The notes below the pieces were generated by a model that was not told the DNA's origin, ran no database searches, and saw only the letters and a program-made list of their open reading frames with translations. Shown here piece by piece: positions 57,157-63,239 of a DNA stretch of 64,000 bases. Numbering within the stretch: position 1 is the stretch's first letter; each line of letters begins with the position of its first letter. Source of the DNA: Enchytraeus crypticus (Eukaryota > Annelida > Clitellata > Enchytraeida > Enchytraeidae); contig CAJHZI010000051.1 in the NCBI GenBank assembly GCA_905160935.1, positions 1 through 64,000 of the forward strand. Direction: 5' to 3'. A program made the translations under genes and the position numbers.

Positions 57157-60100
57157 TTATATATCAAATACATACAGTACAGTACATACATACATACATG
57201 TATGAAATTTTTTTTATCAGGATCCCTAAAAAGGAATCGAAGGGACACAAGTCGGTCAGAGGCCCATTTGATGAGTAGATATATATATGAATTTAAGTCA
57301 TTCAAATGAAAGGAACATTTCCTTGAACAAGTGTTTAAAAAAAAATTATTTCTATAGAGGGATATTTGTTTTTTCACTATTTAAAAAAAATATTTTTCTC
57401 AAGTTCACTAAGTTAAATATTGTAATATTATTTTGTTAATAAACTCATTACTGTATAGGAAAGTATTTTTCAGTAATAACAGTATCATGACTATTTTCAA
57501 GTAAATTTATCAAACCATCCAAGTTAACCTCTCCCGAATCAAAACTTTCCTCATCGTCCAGCAAACCTATCCAAAATCCCAAATTATCACTCTCTGAGTC
57601 CAAAACATGACTGTCAAATAAATCCTTATCCTGCCTAATAAGAGTCATTAAATTGGTAAGATTGACCTCCCCAATATCTCGATTGTACTTGTTTTTAGTA
57701 ATATCAGATCTTGTTAATATTGAAGCTAAATTCCTGTTTTTACTTAAACATTTAATGATTTTTGTTTGTGGTAGTTTATTTTTGATAATGTTTTTCCAGG
57801 AGGTAAATAAGTCTTGAGCAACTACAGAAAACGTATGTATGTATATATGTATGTATATAAGCAACTACTTACATACATACATACATACATGCATACAGTC
57901 ATGGCCAAAAGTTTGAGATCAGTGAAAAAAAATCGTATTTCATGATTTCTTTCTTATTTTGCTCTAAAATGCAGAAACATTTACACTTTCTGGTTATGTC
58001 TTGAAGTTAAAAAAGACATAATTTAGTTTTTTATCCTGTTTGGGATTTTTATATGTATATTCTGTGCAAATATTGCTCAATTTGCAGCGTATTTAGAGAA
58101 TTTTGTGCCAGCTTTGGCCTATAACCCGATATTAGTCATTCTGCCACGGTGTATTATAATACTCGCCTAAATTCTGCAGAATGCTGTAATATCGATCAGA
58201 CTATAATACTGTGCTGAATATTGTTCTGTTTTGCTTCAGAGCGATAAATTATCATATTTGTGCATTCAAACTTAACTTGGGTCGAAACCCTGAAATTTTC
58301 GGTAGCTAAGCGCGCAAACATTTTTTCTCCACTACATGTGTCAGAGCAACCTGCAGACAGTCCTAATTGAAGAAAGGGTAAGCACGCGAACCATTAGAAG
58401 ACGTTGGTTTGAGGGCGGATTGAAGTTAAGACCAGCAAGGAAGCCTCTGCTTCAAAGAAGAACATTCAAGATAGAATGGCGCTTTGTTGCAAATATCGCA
58501 ATTGGTCTGCAGATGATTGGGAAAGCGTACTATTTTCAGATGAGTCAACTTTCACACAGTTTTACTCCTATTCCAGGCATGTGAGGCGACCATTTGGGAA
58601 GATAAATGATTCAAGTGTTGTACCAGTGTTGTCAAACATTGTGCCAAGCAGATGGTTTTTATGAACCTTTTCAGGGAAGGGCGGCTGTTCGGGAATCTGG
58701 TTCATGGAGCAAGGCGCAACAATCAATGTTGCTATCTACGGAGGTATTCTTGAAGATAAAGTTCTGACTTTAAAAGTATACATGATGTGGAGTACTTCCA
58801 ATATGATGGCGCGCCATGTCATATGGCTACCACTATTACAACATGGCTCGTGGCCAATGATGTACCAATGATTGGTCCGTGGCTGAGATAATCACCTGAC
58901 CTGAATATGATAGAAAATCTTTGAATACAGATGAATAGAAAGGTGGCTGCACACAATCCTTCCTGCTTTCAGCATCTGAAAGAGGTGGCGAAAAGAGTTT
59001 GGATAACAGAAACTACACTTGAGAACTGTAACGCATTAGCCCGCTCCAAGCCTCGCCGCATTGCAGACGTCCAGGCCGTGAAGGGAAAACACACAAAATA
59101 CTGACTATCTAAGTTGCTCAGCACACCTGTGACTATATTATAGCAATGTTATCATTTCTATATGATATGTATATTGTTCTATGATGATGAACATAATAAA
59201 TACAAAAGAAAACAGTGATTTGACCGTGATTTTCTAAAAAATATCGACTGATCTCAAACTTTTGGCCATGACTGTACATACATACATACATACACACATA
59301 CATACATTTTTCGCATGTGTATGTATGCTCGCACACACACACACACATACATACATATATACATACATGCATACATACATACATACATACATAAAATGTG
59401 TTTATTTATGTCATACATACACACATACATACATGCATACATACATACATATATACTATATATTTACTTACATACGTACATACATTCATACATGCATACA
59501 TATATGCATGCATGTATGTATGACATTCATAGTAAGATATGAATTGAACCTGAGTTGGTTCACTTCATATCTTAGTGAACGAACTCAGCATGTAACATAC
59601 AATGGACATCAGTCCTTCTCGGAAAAGGTATTGCGTGGAGTTCCTCAGGGTTCAGTACTGGGACCTATGCTTTTCACGCTGTACATTGCTGACCTAGCGA
59701 ACATGATCCAGCGTCATGGGTTCAAGTCACACCTCTATATAGATGATACTCAAGTCTACGGGCGTTGTAAACCTGATGATGCTGAAATGTATATGTCTCG
59801 AGTATCCCTTTACCGTGAGGATATCTGCGCCTGGATGTGTTCCAATCGTCTTCAGCTAAATACATCTAAAACAGAAATGATGTGGTTAACCTCTAGTCGT
59901 AGACAACACCTGCTCCCAACCTGCTACATTAGTATCCACCTTAGTACTATCACGACTCGACTATGGTAACTCCACTCTTTACGGTTTGCCGGATGTTCAC
60001 TTAAATAGGTATCAGTCGGTTCTGAATGCAGCAGCGAGACTTATGCATGGCGGTAGTTGAGGAGATCACGTTACTCCACTGTTAATGCAGCCGCATTGGC

Positions 60101-61272
60101 TGAGGGTACGTGAACGGGTGACTTTTAAATTTGCCTGCCTTACTTGGCGGTCACTGCACGGCTGTGGACCAGAATATCTCTCCTGTGACCTTCAATATGT
60201 TTCTCAGGGTCGTCGGTGTCGCTGTCTTCGGTGAGTTGTTTCGGGTCTACTCATTTGGCCGAGAACAAATGCCTCGCTAGGTGATCGATCCTGGCTTTCT
60301 GCCGCGGCTTGCATTTGGAATGGTTTGACATCCAATAGTCTGAGACATAAGTGCAATTATTTGACTTTTCGTCGTGGTGTGAAAACATAATTGTGGTCGC
60401 GTAGTTTTTTACATGAAAGTACTATACACGTACTGTTTATTATAAGTACTTTATATATGAAGACTGGAACGAGTGTTGCTGGATACCGTAAAGTTCCACT
60501 CACATCTAGATATTTTGACTACTTTAGATATTAATTTAAATGTTATTGTTATTTAGCTCATGATTACTATTGAACTATTCCTATAAAGTAGTCTAGAAGA
60601 CCGAGTTCGGCCATGACACTGCTATACAAATTTTTGTTGTTAATAAGAATTATAATAACACACCCGATTTAAAACACTACTGGCGCTAGCTATACCACAG
60701 ATGTGGAATGGATCAATTTATATTGCTTTTTATTCTCCTTTGATTTGCTGTTTTGTAAAAAAAATTGACGATCAATGCATTTTTTCTAAAATAACACGAC
60801 ATTTTCACTTCATCGGATGTAAATGTAAAAAATACTTAAAAAATTGCTCTGTTAGAGGTAAAAAATACCCTGTCAAACTGGCTACAAGTAAAAGTATCAT
60901 TTAAGTTCTTTTTACTTTTAACCAAGTATTTTTGCTATGTTACTCCATAACACTGCTTAAGAATACCTCTCTGTGCTATACATTTTTATAAAACTGTTAG
61001 TATGAATCATTTCTCATATTATCTTGCACACTTTATTTTACAGAATACGCCTGTTCAATGCTGTTGAGCATGTGCCTTGTATTAAGAAGAAAGCTGATTG
61101 GGCATTGCGATGGATATCAGATAAAAGTTCAACTTTTGCTGAAAGACTCGTTTCATTTGCTGCTGTAGAGGGAATTTTCTTCTCTGGATCATTTGCAGCT
61201 ATATTCTGGTTGAAGAAAAGAGGCGTGATGCCTGGATTAACCTTTAGTAACGAGCTTATAAGTAGGGATGAG
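33729..61272 (+). CDS. RRM2: Ribonucleotide reductase small subunit (R2), six exons, 3' end beyond the window
   Basis: R2 houses the di-iron centre and tyrosyl radical that let class I ribonucleotide reductase make deoxynucleotides; it acts as a dimer with the large R1 subunit. Joining 33729-33815, 39738-39770, 45804-45884, 51830-52081, 53315-53448 and 61044-61272 gives 272 residues with no stop. Iron ligands are visible as D144 (ASDGIVNE), E175 and H178 (ENIHSEMY), E238 (AVEGIFF) and E272 (SRDE, last codon); the radical tyrosine is Y182. The last histidine ligand and C-terminal R1-binding tail lie outside. The N-terminal region has TENLPP where vertebrate R2 has a KEN-containing motif, and keeps RRI at 51-53. 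All introns are GT-AG; all are phase 0 except intron 5, which splits an arginine codon. The three RRM2 introns before exon 4 are each about 6 kb. Regulation is probably S-phase specific. Confidence 0.95.
33955..34190 (-). repeat. 5S rRNA-derived SINE, copy 1
   Basis: On the minus strand, GTTAGTAAATTGTGAGCAAC and CACTTTGGAAGACCGAG follow the internal promoter half of 5S rRNA (GTTAGTACTTGGATGGGTGA, CCGCCTGGGAATACCGGG). It is collinear with the better-preserved copy at 46745-47030 and shares its non-5S tail (CCATGGTTATTAGTAATTG on the plus strand). It lies in RRM2 intron 1. Confidence 0.7.
34225..34345 (-). repeat. Duplicate of the 5S-SINE tail
   Basis: About 110 bp (CACATGACATACCGCA to CCATGGTTATTAGTAAT) repeat 33885-33995 in the same orientation, without the 5S-like head. 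Likely a second, truncated insertion or a local duplication. Confidence 0.75.
34346..35237. other. RRM2 intron 1, no feature recognised
   Basis: No coding or RNA signal; AAT-rich runs near 34965-35010. Confidence 0.4.
35557..36780 (+). pseudogene. hAT-like transposase, copy 2, with internal inverted duplication
   Basis: The first frame (35557-36390, 277 residues) reads [71 protein letters not shown] and [14 protein letters not shown]. This order (DGP, CG.H..HGAF, FC..RW..N) is that of a widespread hAT-like transposase family. At 36033-36188 a 76-nt inverted duplication replaces the normal continuation. The C-terminal part resumes at 36579-36780 ([29 protein letters not shown]). Stops lie between 36390 and 36579. 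There is no N-terminal DNA-binding domain. Confidence 0.75.
36033..36188. repeat. 76-bp inverted duplication with 4-bp loop
   Basis: 36033-36108 and 36113-36188 are near-perfect reverse complements (core CCAGACTGCTGTGCCAAT / ATTGGCACAGCAGTCTGG) around CACC. It can form a 76-bp hairpin. The transposase frame stays open through it, yet the second arm does not match the transposase family, so it is an acquired duplication. Confidence 0.93.
37260..37795. other. RRM2 intron 1, no feature recognised
   Basis: Short frames on both strands without known domains. Confidence 0.35.
37796..38465 (+). mobile_element. Jockey/CR1-like LINE, 3' fragment
   Basis: Broken frames give [49 protein letters not shown] and NNW at the end. 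This is the thumb and C-terminal region seen at 16370-16990, so probably a relative of that LINE. Catalytic motifs are missing. Confidence 0.75.
38545..38865 (+). mobile_element. Jockey-like LINE, C-terminal fragment
   Basis: A 102-residue frame reads [56 protein letters not shown] and ends [15 protein letters not shown]. The LKP.W.YG.Q.WG, NKVLR.I.NAPWY and HRDL.IP order is diagnostic of the jockey C terminus. The RT core is absent. Confidence 0.85.
38870..39737. other. RRM2 intron 1, no feature recognised
   Basis: AT-rich; ends in the acceptor TGTTGCAG at 39737 before exon 2. Confidence 0.4.
39738..39770 (+). CDS. RRM2: RRM2 exon 2
   Basis: A 33-base microexon coding [11 protein letters not shown] (residues 30-40), between acceptor GCAG and donor GTATTG. 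PPA continues the TENL of exon 1 and matches the ENTPPA-type N-terminal motif of R2 proteins. Because it is so short, its reality rests on frame, splice sites and this match. Confidence 0.7.
39870..40410 (-). mobile_element. RTE-like LINE (family D group), 3' part
   Basis: Minus-strand translation gives [36 protein letters not shown] and [15 protein letters not shown]-like remnants, the same order as at 53900-54350 on the plus strand. Heavily mutated. Confidence 0.7.
40412..40470 (+). repeat. hAT end, same family as the element at 49908
   Basis: CAGTGCTGGAAAAGTACTTTA and the next bases match the left end of 49908-51604; no right end follows. Confidence 0.7.
40471..41299. other. RRM2 intron 2, no feature recognised
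   Basis: No coding or repeat call; ends at the TGCT target duplication of the foldback element. Confidence 0.35.
42225..42525 (+). mobile_element. CR1-like LINE, C-terminal fragment inside the foldback arm
   Basis: Frame [57 protein letters not shown] and [20 protein letters not shown] ends with a stop. This is the conserved last domain of many CR1-type reverse transcriptases. The corresponding part of the right arm lacks it. Confidence 0.8.
43593..43651. repeat. (TA)n microsatellite
   Basis: About 29 TA units within the foldback element, with CACACGTATA at its right edge. Confidence 0.95.
44763..45803. other. RRM2 intron 2, no feature recognised
   Basis: No gene or repeat signal; ends in the acceptor TTATTATTTTAG before exon 3. 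Confidence 0.4.
45804..45884 (+). CDS. RRM2: RRM2 exon 3
   Basis: 81 bases coding [20 protein letters not shown] and ALCLQSQ (residues 41-67), acceptor TTTTAG, donor GTTTGT. TRRI resembles the ARRI segment of vertebrate R2, a known cyclin F contact, and two S-P pairs are possible kinase sites. Disordered N-terminal tail. Confidence 0.85.
45945..46200 (+). repeat. Probable retroelement 5' block, GC-rich
   Basis: Contains GCGACTAAAGGCAGGAGCTG and CTGAGGAAGGCAACGGGAAA, wording I associate with widely dispersed 5' regions of invertebrate retroelements. No coding frame. Identification is from resemblance only. Confidence 0.4.
46745..47030 (+). repeat. 5S rRNA-derived SINE, copy 2
   Basis: CGAAGTTAAGCTGC, GTTAGTACTTTGTGAGTGACC and CACTTTGGAAGACCGAGTGT follow 5S rRNA in order through boxes A and C, ending GACAGCTT as 5S ends TGTAGGCTT. 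A body without 5S similarity (GGTTATTCTTAAATCTGCGC, TACTAATAACCATGGAG) is shared with 33955-34190. This is the architecture of SINE3-type elements. Too diverged to be 5S rRNA itself. Confidence 0.82.
47225..47300 (+). repeat. tRNA-like SINE head
   Basis: TGGCGTGACGGTTAGAGTG (box A-like) and CTGGATTCAAACGC (box B-like) are spaced as in a tRNA, with GTTCGACTCGGATGC between. The acceptor stem does not pair, so it is more likely a SINE or relic. Confidence 0.45.
47985..48808 (+). mobile_element. CR1/L2-like LINE, copy 3, 3' part
   Basis: [56 protein letters not shown] and the shared 3' untranslated region end in CTTATTGATTGATTGATG. It lacks the RT core. Same orientation as RRM2, intron 3. Confidence 0.85.
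48810..48850. repeat. (TA)n microsatellite
   Basis: About 20 TA units that begin just after the (ATTG)n LINE tail. Confidence 0.95.
48996..49223. repeat. Interleaved inverted repeat, A-B-A'-B'
   Basis: A (48996-49050, 55 bp) is reverse-complemented at 49112-49166 with one mismatch; B (49051-49103, 53 bp) is reverse-complemented at 49171-49223. A and B abut, and so nearly do A' and B', but the order is not the B'-A' expected of a simple palindrome. Confidence 0.93.
49224..49899. other. RRM2 intron 3, no feature recognised
   Basis: Short frames ([17 protein letters not shown] near 49330) without an identifiable domain; T-rich runs near 49810 and 49850. Confidence 0.35.
50568..50728 (-). repeat. 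tRNA-derived SINE, family A, copy 5
   Basis: Plus strand reads AAAGCTGGTAAAACTAAGGTT through GTGAGCCCAGGATTTTAACC to GCCACGGGCTCCAGCCA, with CGCCACTGGCTCCAGCCAGT repeated once more at the end. Inserted in the 49908 hAT element. Confidence 0.85.
51108..51180 (+). repeat. tRNA-like sequence, low confidence
   Basis: TTTGGTCTAGTGGATAAAAGC matches a tRNA D-arm/box A; the T arm is poor (AAAAGTTGAAATACGGC). Possibly a tRNA-derived relic. Confidence 0.3.
51612..51800. repeat. Compound (TA)n/(CT)n microsatellite
   Basis: TATG/TACA-type repeats, then a CTCTCTCT run (51650-51678), then about 20 TA units (51686-51726). It lies just upstream of RRM2 exon 4. Confidence 0.9.
51830..52081 (+). CDS. RRM2: RRM2 exon 4
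   Basis: 252 bases coding residues 68-151, acceptor TTTTGTAG, donor GTAAGT. It contains [44 protein letters not shown] and [17 protein letters not shown], the strongest R2 signatures. D144 in AASDGIVNE is the first iron ligand. Confidence 0.98.
52082..53314. other. RRM2 intron 4
   Basis: 1.2 kb, GTAAGT to TTTGACAG. No mobile element recognised; the only short intron seen in the gene. Confidence 0.8.
53315..53448 (+). CDS. RRM2: RRM2 exon 5
   Basis: 134 bases coding [40 protein letters not shown] and DQQD plus two bases of an arginine codon completed in exon 6. E175, H178 (iron ligands) and Y182 (radical) are here. Donor GTTTGG. Confidence 0.98.
53600..54430 (+). mobile_element. LINE family D (RTE-like), RT 3' half with (GA)n tail
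   Basis: [20 protein letters not shown] replaces the usual YADDQ box; then KINTKKTKVMR-like block, [74 protein letters not shown] and [10 protein letters not shown]. Stops at 53914 and 54028, then a G run near 54230. The tail AGAGAGAGAGA at about 54418 marks the 3' end. Related to 32576-32822 and 62548-63000. It starts about 150 bp after RRM2 exon 5. Confidence 0.88.
54435..55160. other. RRM2 intron 5, no feature recognised
   Basis: AT-rich, no coding or repeat signal I can support. Confidence 0.4.
55163..56990 (-). mobile_element. Jockey-like LINE with RT deleted; 5' endonuclease and 3' tail kept
   Basis: On the minus strand: [20 protein letters not shown] and [70 protein letters not shown] and [11 protein letters not shown]. 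These are the APE-type endonuclease motifs (catalytic E of ETW, D and N of SDFN, D and H of SDH). The RT begins with [14 protein letters not shown] near 55570 and stops; 3' noncoding sequence and a (TAAA)n tail (55163-55185) follow. The RT core is missing by internal deletion. A frameshift near 56608 splits the endonuclease. Confidence 0.88.
57121..57151. repeat. (TA)n microsatellite
   Basis: About 15 TA units. Confidence 0.9.
57448..57840 (-). CDS. Possible terminal exon with TFIIS-N-like end, minus strand, inside RRM2 intron 5
   Basis: The minus strand shows a good acceptor (TTTTCTGTAG ending near 57831) followed by an open frame of about 128 residues to a stop at 57448. It starts [16 protein letters not shown], which resembles the last helix of TFIIS N-terminal (LW) domains (A..L...WK.++). 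Its tail is acidic with two related segments, [12 protein letters not shown] and [12 protein letters not shown]. It is not recognised as a mobile element and has no internal stops. No upstream exon or poly(A) signal was found. It could be the end of a nested gene, a retrocopy, or a chance frame. Confidence 0.3.
   Translation of the reverse strand: MHTFSVVAQDLFTSWKNIIKNKLPQTKIIKCLSKNRNLASILTRSDITKNKYNRDIGEVNLTNLMTLIRQDKDLFDSHVLDSESDNLGFWIGLLDDEESFDSGEVNLDGLINLLENSHDTVITEKYFPIQ
57830..57895. repeat. (TACA)n/(TATG)n microsatellite, left part
   Basis: ACATACATACATACATACATG-type repeats directly abut the Tc1-like element; the array continues beyond it at 59275. Confidence 0.9.
57896..59274 (+). 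mobile_element. Tc1/mariner-like transposon, complete ends, dead transposase
   Basis: Perfect 28-bp terminal inverted repeats begin CAGTCATGGCCAAAAGTTTG, with a TA duplication on each side (57894-57895, 59275-59276), as for Tc1/mariner. Length 1379 bp. The transposase is in pieces: [20 protein letters not shown] near 58378, [20 protein letters not shown] near 58480 (first catalytic D), [12 protein letters not shown] near 58800 (second D) and [10 protein letters not shown] near 58895 (E), then [16 protein letters not shown]-like end near 59060. Frameshifts separate the blocks, and the N-terminal DNA-binding part is largely missing. It sits in RRM2 intron 5 within a TACA microsatellite. Confidence 0.93.
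59275..59530. repeat. (TACA)n microsatellite, right part
   Basis: Long impure TACA/CACA/TGCA arrays. Open frames rich in H, T, Y and I here are repeat artefacts. Confidence 0.93.
59540..60395 (+). mobile_element. CR1/L2-like LINE (different family), 3' part
   Basis: [52 protein letters not shown] (catalytic box, IDD) and [20 protein letters not shown] form one frame fused to the microsatellite upstream. After a deletion or shift near 59940 come [35 protein letters not shown] and [16 protein letters not shown]. The order fits the L2/CR1 group but the sequence differs from copies 1-4. Confidence 0.88.
60640..60958. repeat. hAT-type fragment with AAGTAAAAGTA motifs
   Basis: AGTAAAAGTATCATTTAAGT, TTTACTTTTAACCAAGTATT and a CACTG end. 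Resembles the right ends of the 49908 and 32390 elements. Confidence 0.4.
61044..61272 (+). CDS. RRM2: RRM2 exon 6
   Basis: 229 bases; the first A completes the arginine codon, then [76 protein letters not shown]238 and E272 are iron ligands. Acceptor TTTTACAG, donor GTTAGC. The family's next residues (GLHCDF-type, with the last ligand H) are not found in the remaining 2.7 kb. Confidence 0.98.
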
Positions 61273-62247
61273 GTTAGCATTCATGTTTGATTCAATTGAT
61301 TTCTGGCTATTTTATTTCTTTTAAATGGTGCTCTTCTTATAATAATTTATTAGTTTGTCCAAAATTTAAAATTAGTATCATGCACATACTTTTAAGGATC
61401 GTTGCTACAGTTTGTATCACCTGGATCAATGTTAAAACTAATTCCGAGAAGAGAGAGAACTATGTTTATTTCAACGACGACATCATGAGGATACACAGAA
61501 AACAATACATTTAAAAAAAATTAAAATACAAAATTTGGCTAATCAAAAAATATCTGAGCAAATCTACTTATCAGAGATCATGAGAAGAGATTCCACGATG
61601 GCTGCAGATCACTAGTCGACTTAGTTTACAACGACATTGTCTTGGAACATCAGTTGACCTCTTGATGTTTTATTATTTGTAATTGGTACTTTTTTGTATT
61701 TATATGTCTAACAGTTTAAATTATCAGGTTTTAGCATAATTAATTTGACGAAGGCATGCTTTGTATAGGCCTACCACAGTACTTTAGTATCTTAAATCAA
61801 GATCTTGTTTATTTTGTCATCCTTGTTTTTTTTGTCATCCTATCTTAGGACTGATTTCTCATGTAGCTCATTGGATTCATTGTAGCAGAGTTTAAATTAG
61901 TGATCACTATCTGTTGATTCGACTTTAACAAAATACGAGTTTTGGGGATTGATACTAACTTTATAGTGTCTATTTTAAGGGATATAATTTAACAACATAT
62001 CCATGTTGTTAAATTGCAGTGTTGTTGTTTTTGAGGGTTTTAAGATTTTTTTGTTCTCAAGGTTTCAATCAAATTGAAAAATTGCAGCAAAATTTCCTTT
62101 ATATTTTAATCATTCTATTATAATAATTGTGAAATTGTCTCTAATATTATATAAATGTATAACAAAATAAAATTAGAATACAATTCACTTGGCCATTTAA
62201 TTCCCTATATGATGTAAGCCTGAGGCTTAATAATCATATTAATCATG
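61273..62247. other. RRM2 intron 6, no feature recognised
   Basis: AT-rich intronic sequence after donor GTTAGC; nothing further recognised. Confidence 0.5.
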
Positions 62248-62388
62248 CTGGCTGGAGCTAGTAGCGATGTCGGTAAGATATTCAAACGCAGATCAGTATG
62301 TGCAGAGTTCAAATCTTGGGCTAGCCCGTCTATGACATCGCTTTCAAGTGAGGAAACTGACATTAACATTAGCTTTGCCAGCTTTATT
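62248..62388 (+). repeat. tRNA-derived SINE, family A, copy 6 (near full length)
   Basis: GCTGGCTGGAGCTAGTAGCG through GAGTTCAAATCTTGGGC to AGCTTTGCCAGCTTTA. The two ends GCTGG and CCAGC give the family a small inverted repeat. A good reference for the family boundaries. Confidence 0.88.
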
Positions 62389-62547
62389 TGTATTTCTATT
62401 CTTGAGTTGTAGCTTTGCTTAATTTGACAAACAGAAAAATCGTTAACTGCACTTCTTTTATCTTTTAGGAGGCATATTATCAGAACTTATACAGGCTGCA
62501 GAAGGCTACTTCCAAAGCTATATTTTTTCAAGGCTATTGGCTACATA

Positions 62548-63000
62548 CAGCGGAAATATAATACAGAATTGCACTGGCCGAAAGAGGCTTTCGGAAAGAG
62601 AAAAGGACTGTTAACAAAAGGCATTGGGAAAAACACAAGATAAGGTTTGTGAAGACAATGGTTTGGTCAACACTTCTGCATTGATGTGAAATGTGGACAT
62701 TAAAGAAAGAAGATATCAGGAATCTAGAAGCATTGAATGAGAAAGAATGAGGCCTTGATTATAGAGAAAGATGGAAATGATAATATAGTTGGACTGACAA
62801 AATTACAAATGCAGAACTTCTTGAAAGAGTCAGTACAGATAGACAATTAAAAATGTGATACAAAAATAGAAAGAAAAGTTAGATAGGACATATTATAAGG
62901 GGGGGGGATGGTTTGCTAAATGATGGAATAATGCATGGAAGCCAGAAGAATGCAAGGGGAAAAGAGTTAGAGGAAGACCAAGAAAAAGATAGGCTACATG
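62548..63000 (+). mobile_element. LINE family D, copy 3, strongly decayed 3' part
   Basis: YRIALAERGFRKEKGLLTKG, then traces of VKTMVWS..LH, LKKEDIRNLEALN, KVRTDRQLKM and KRVRGRPRKR in different frames. A G run near 62900 sits where 54230 has one. No clear (GA)n tail. Confidence 0.75.
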
Positions 63001-63002
63001 AA

Positions 63003-63235
63003 GTCAATTCTCCAATTAATTAATAAGAATTTAAATTCTGGTTCATTTTAAAATTAACGTCCCTGACGTTTGCCATAAGGCAATGTCAGGGACGTCTCTT
63101 GCAGACTCTACTCCATCAGGCGCAAAATACCATACAATGATGACTGAGTACACGTGCAGAGACCACAAGAGAAAGTGAGATCAGAACAGTGCAAGTCCAA
63201 GATCCAAGGCAAACGGGTCAAAATTTAGACCTATA
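63003..63235 (-). mobile_element. CR1/L2-like LINE, copy 4, 3' end only
   Basis: AATTAATTAATAAGAATTTAA at the left, GGCAATGTCAGGGACGTCTC, CACAAGAGAAAGTGAGATCA and AAACGGGTCAAAATTTAGAC match the 3' untranslated region and tail of the other copies in reverse. Confidence 0.82.
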
Positions 63236-63239
63236 TCGG

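Noticed and set aside
59262-59530. Histidine/threonine/tyrosine-rich ORF at the start of the 59262 frame
   Set aside because: Pure TACA microsatellite translation, in frame by chance with a LINE fragment downstream.
62470-62560. Candidate next RRM2 exon after a TCTTTTAG acceptor-like sequence
   Set aside because: Translations in all frames lack the expected GLHCDF-type R2 continuation, and the sequence leads straight into a LINE family D remnant.
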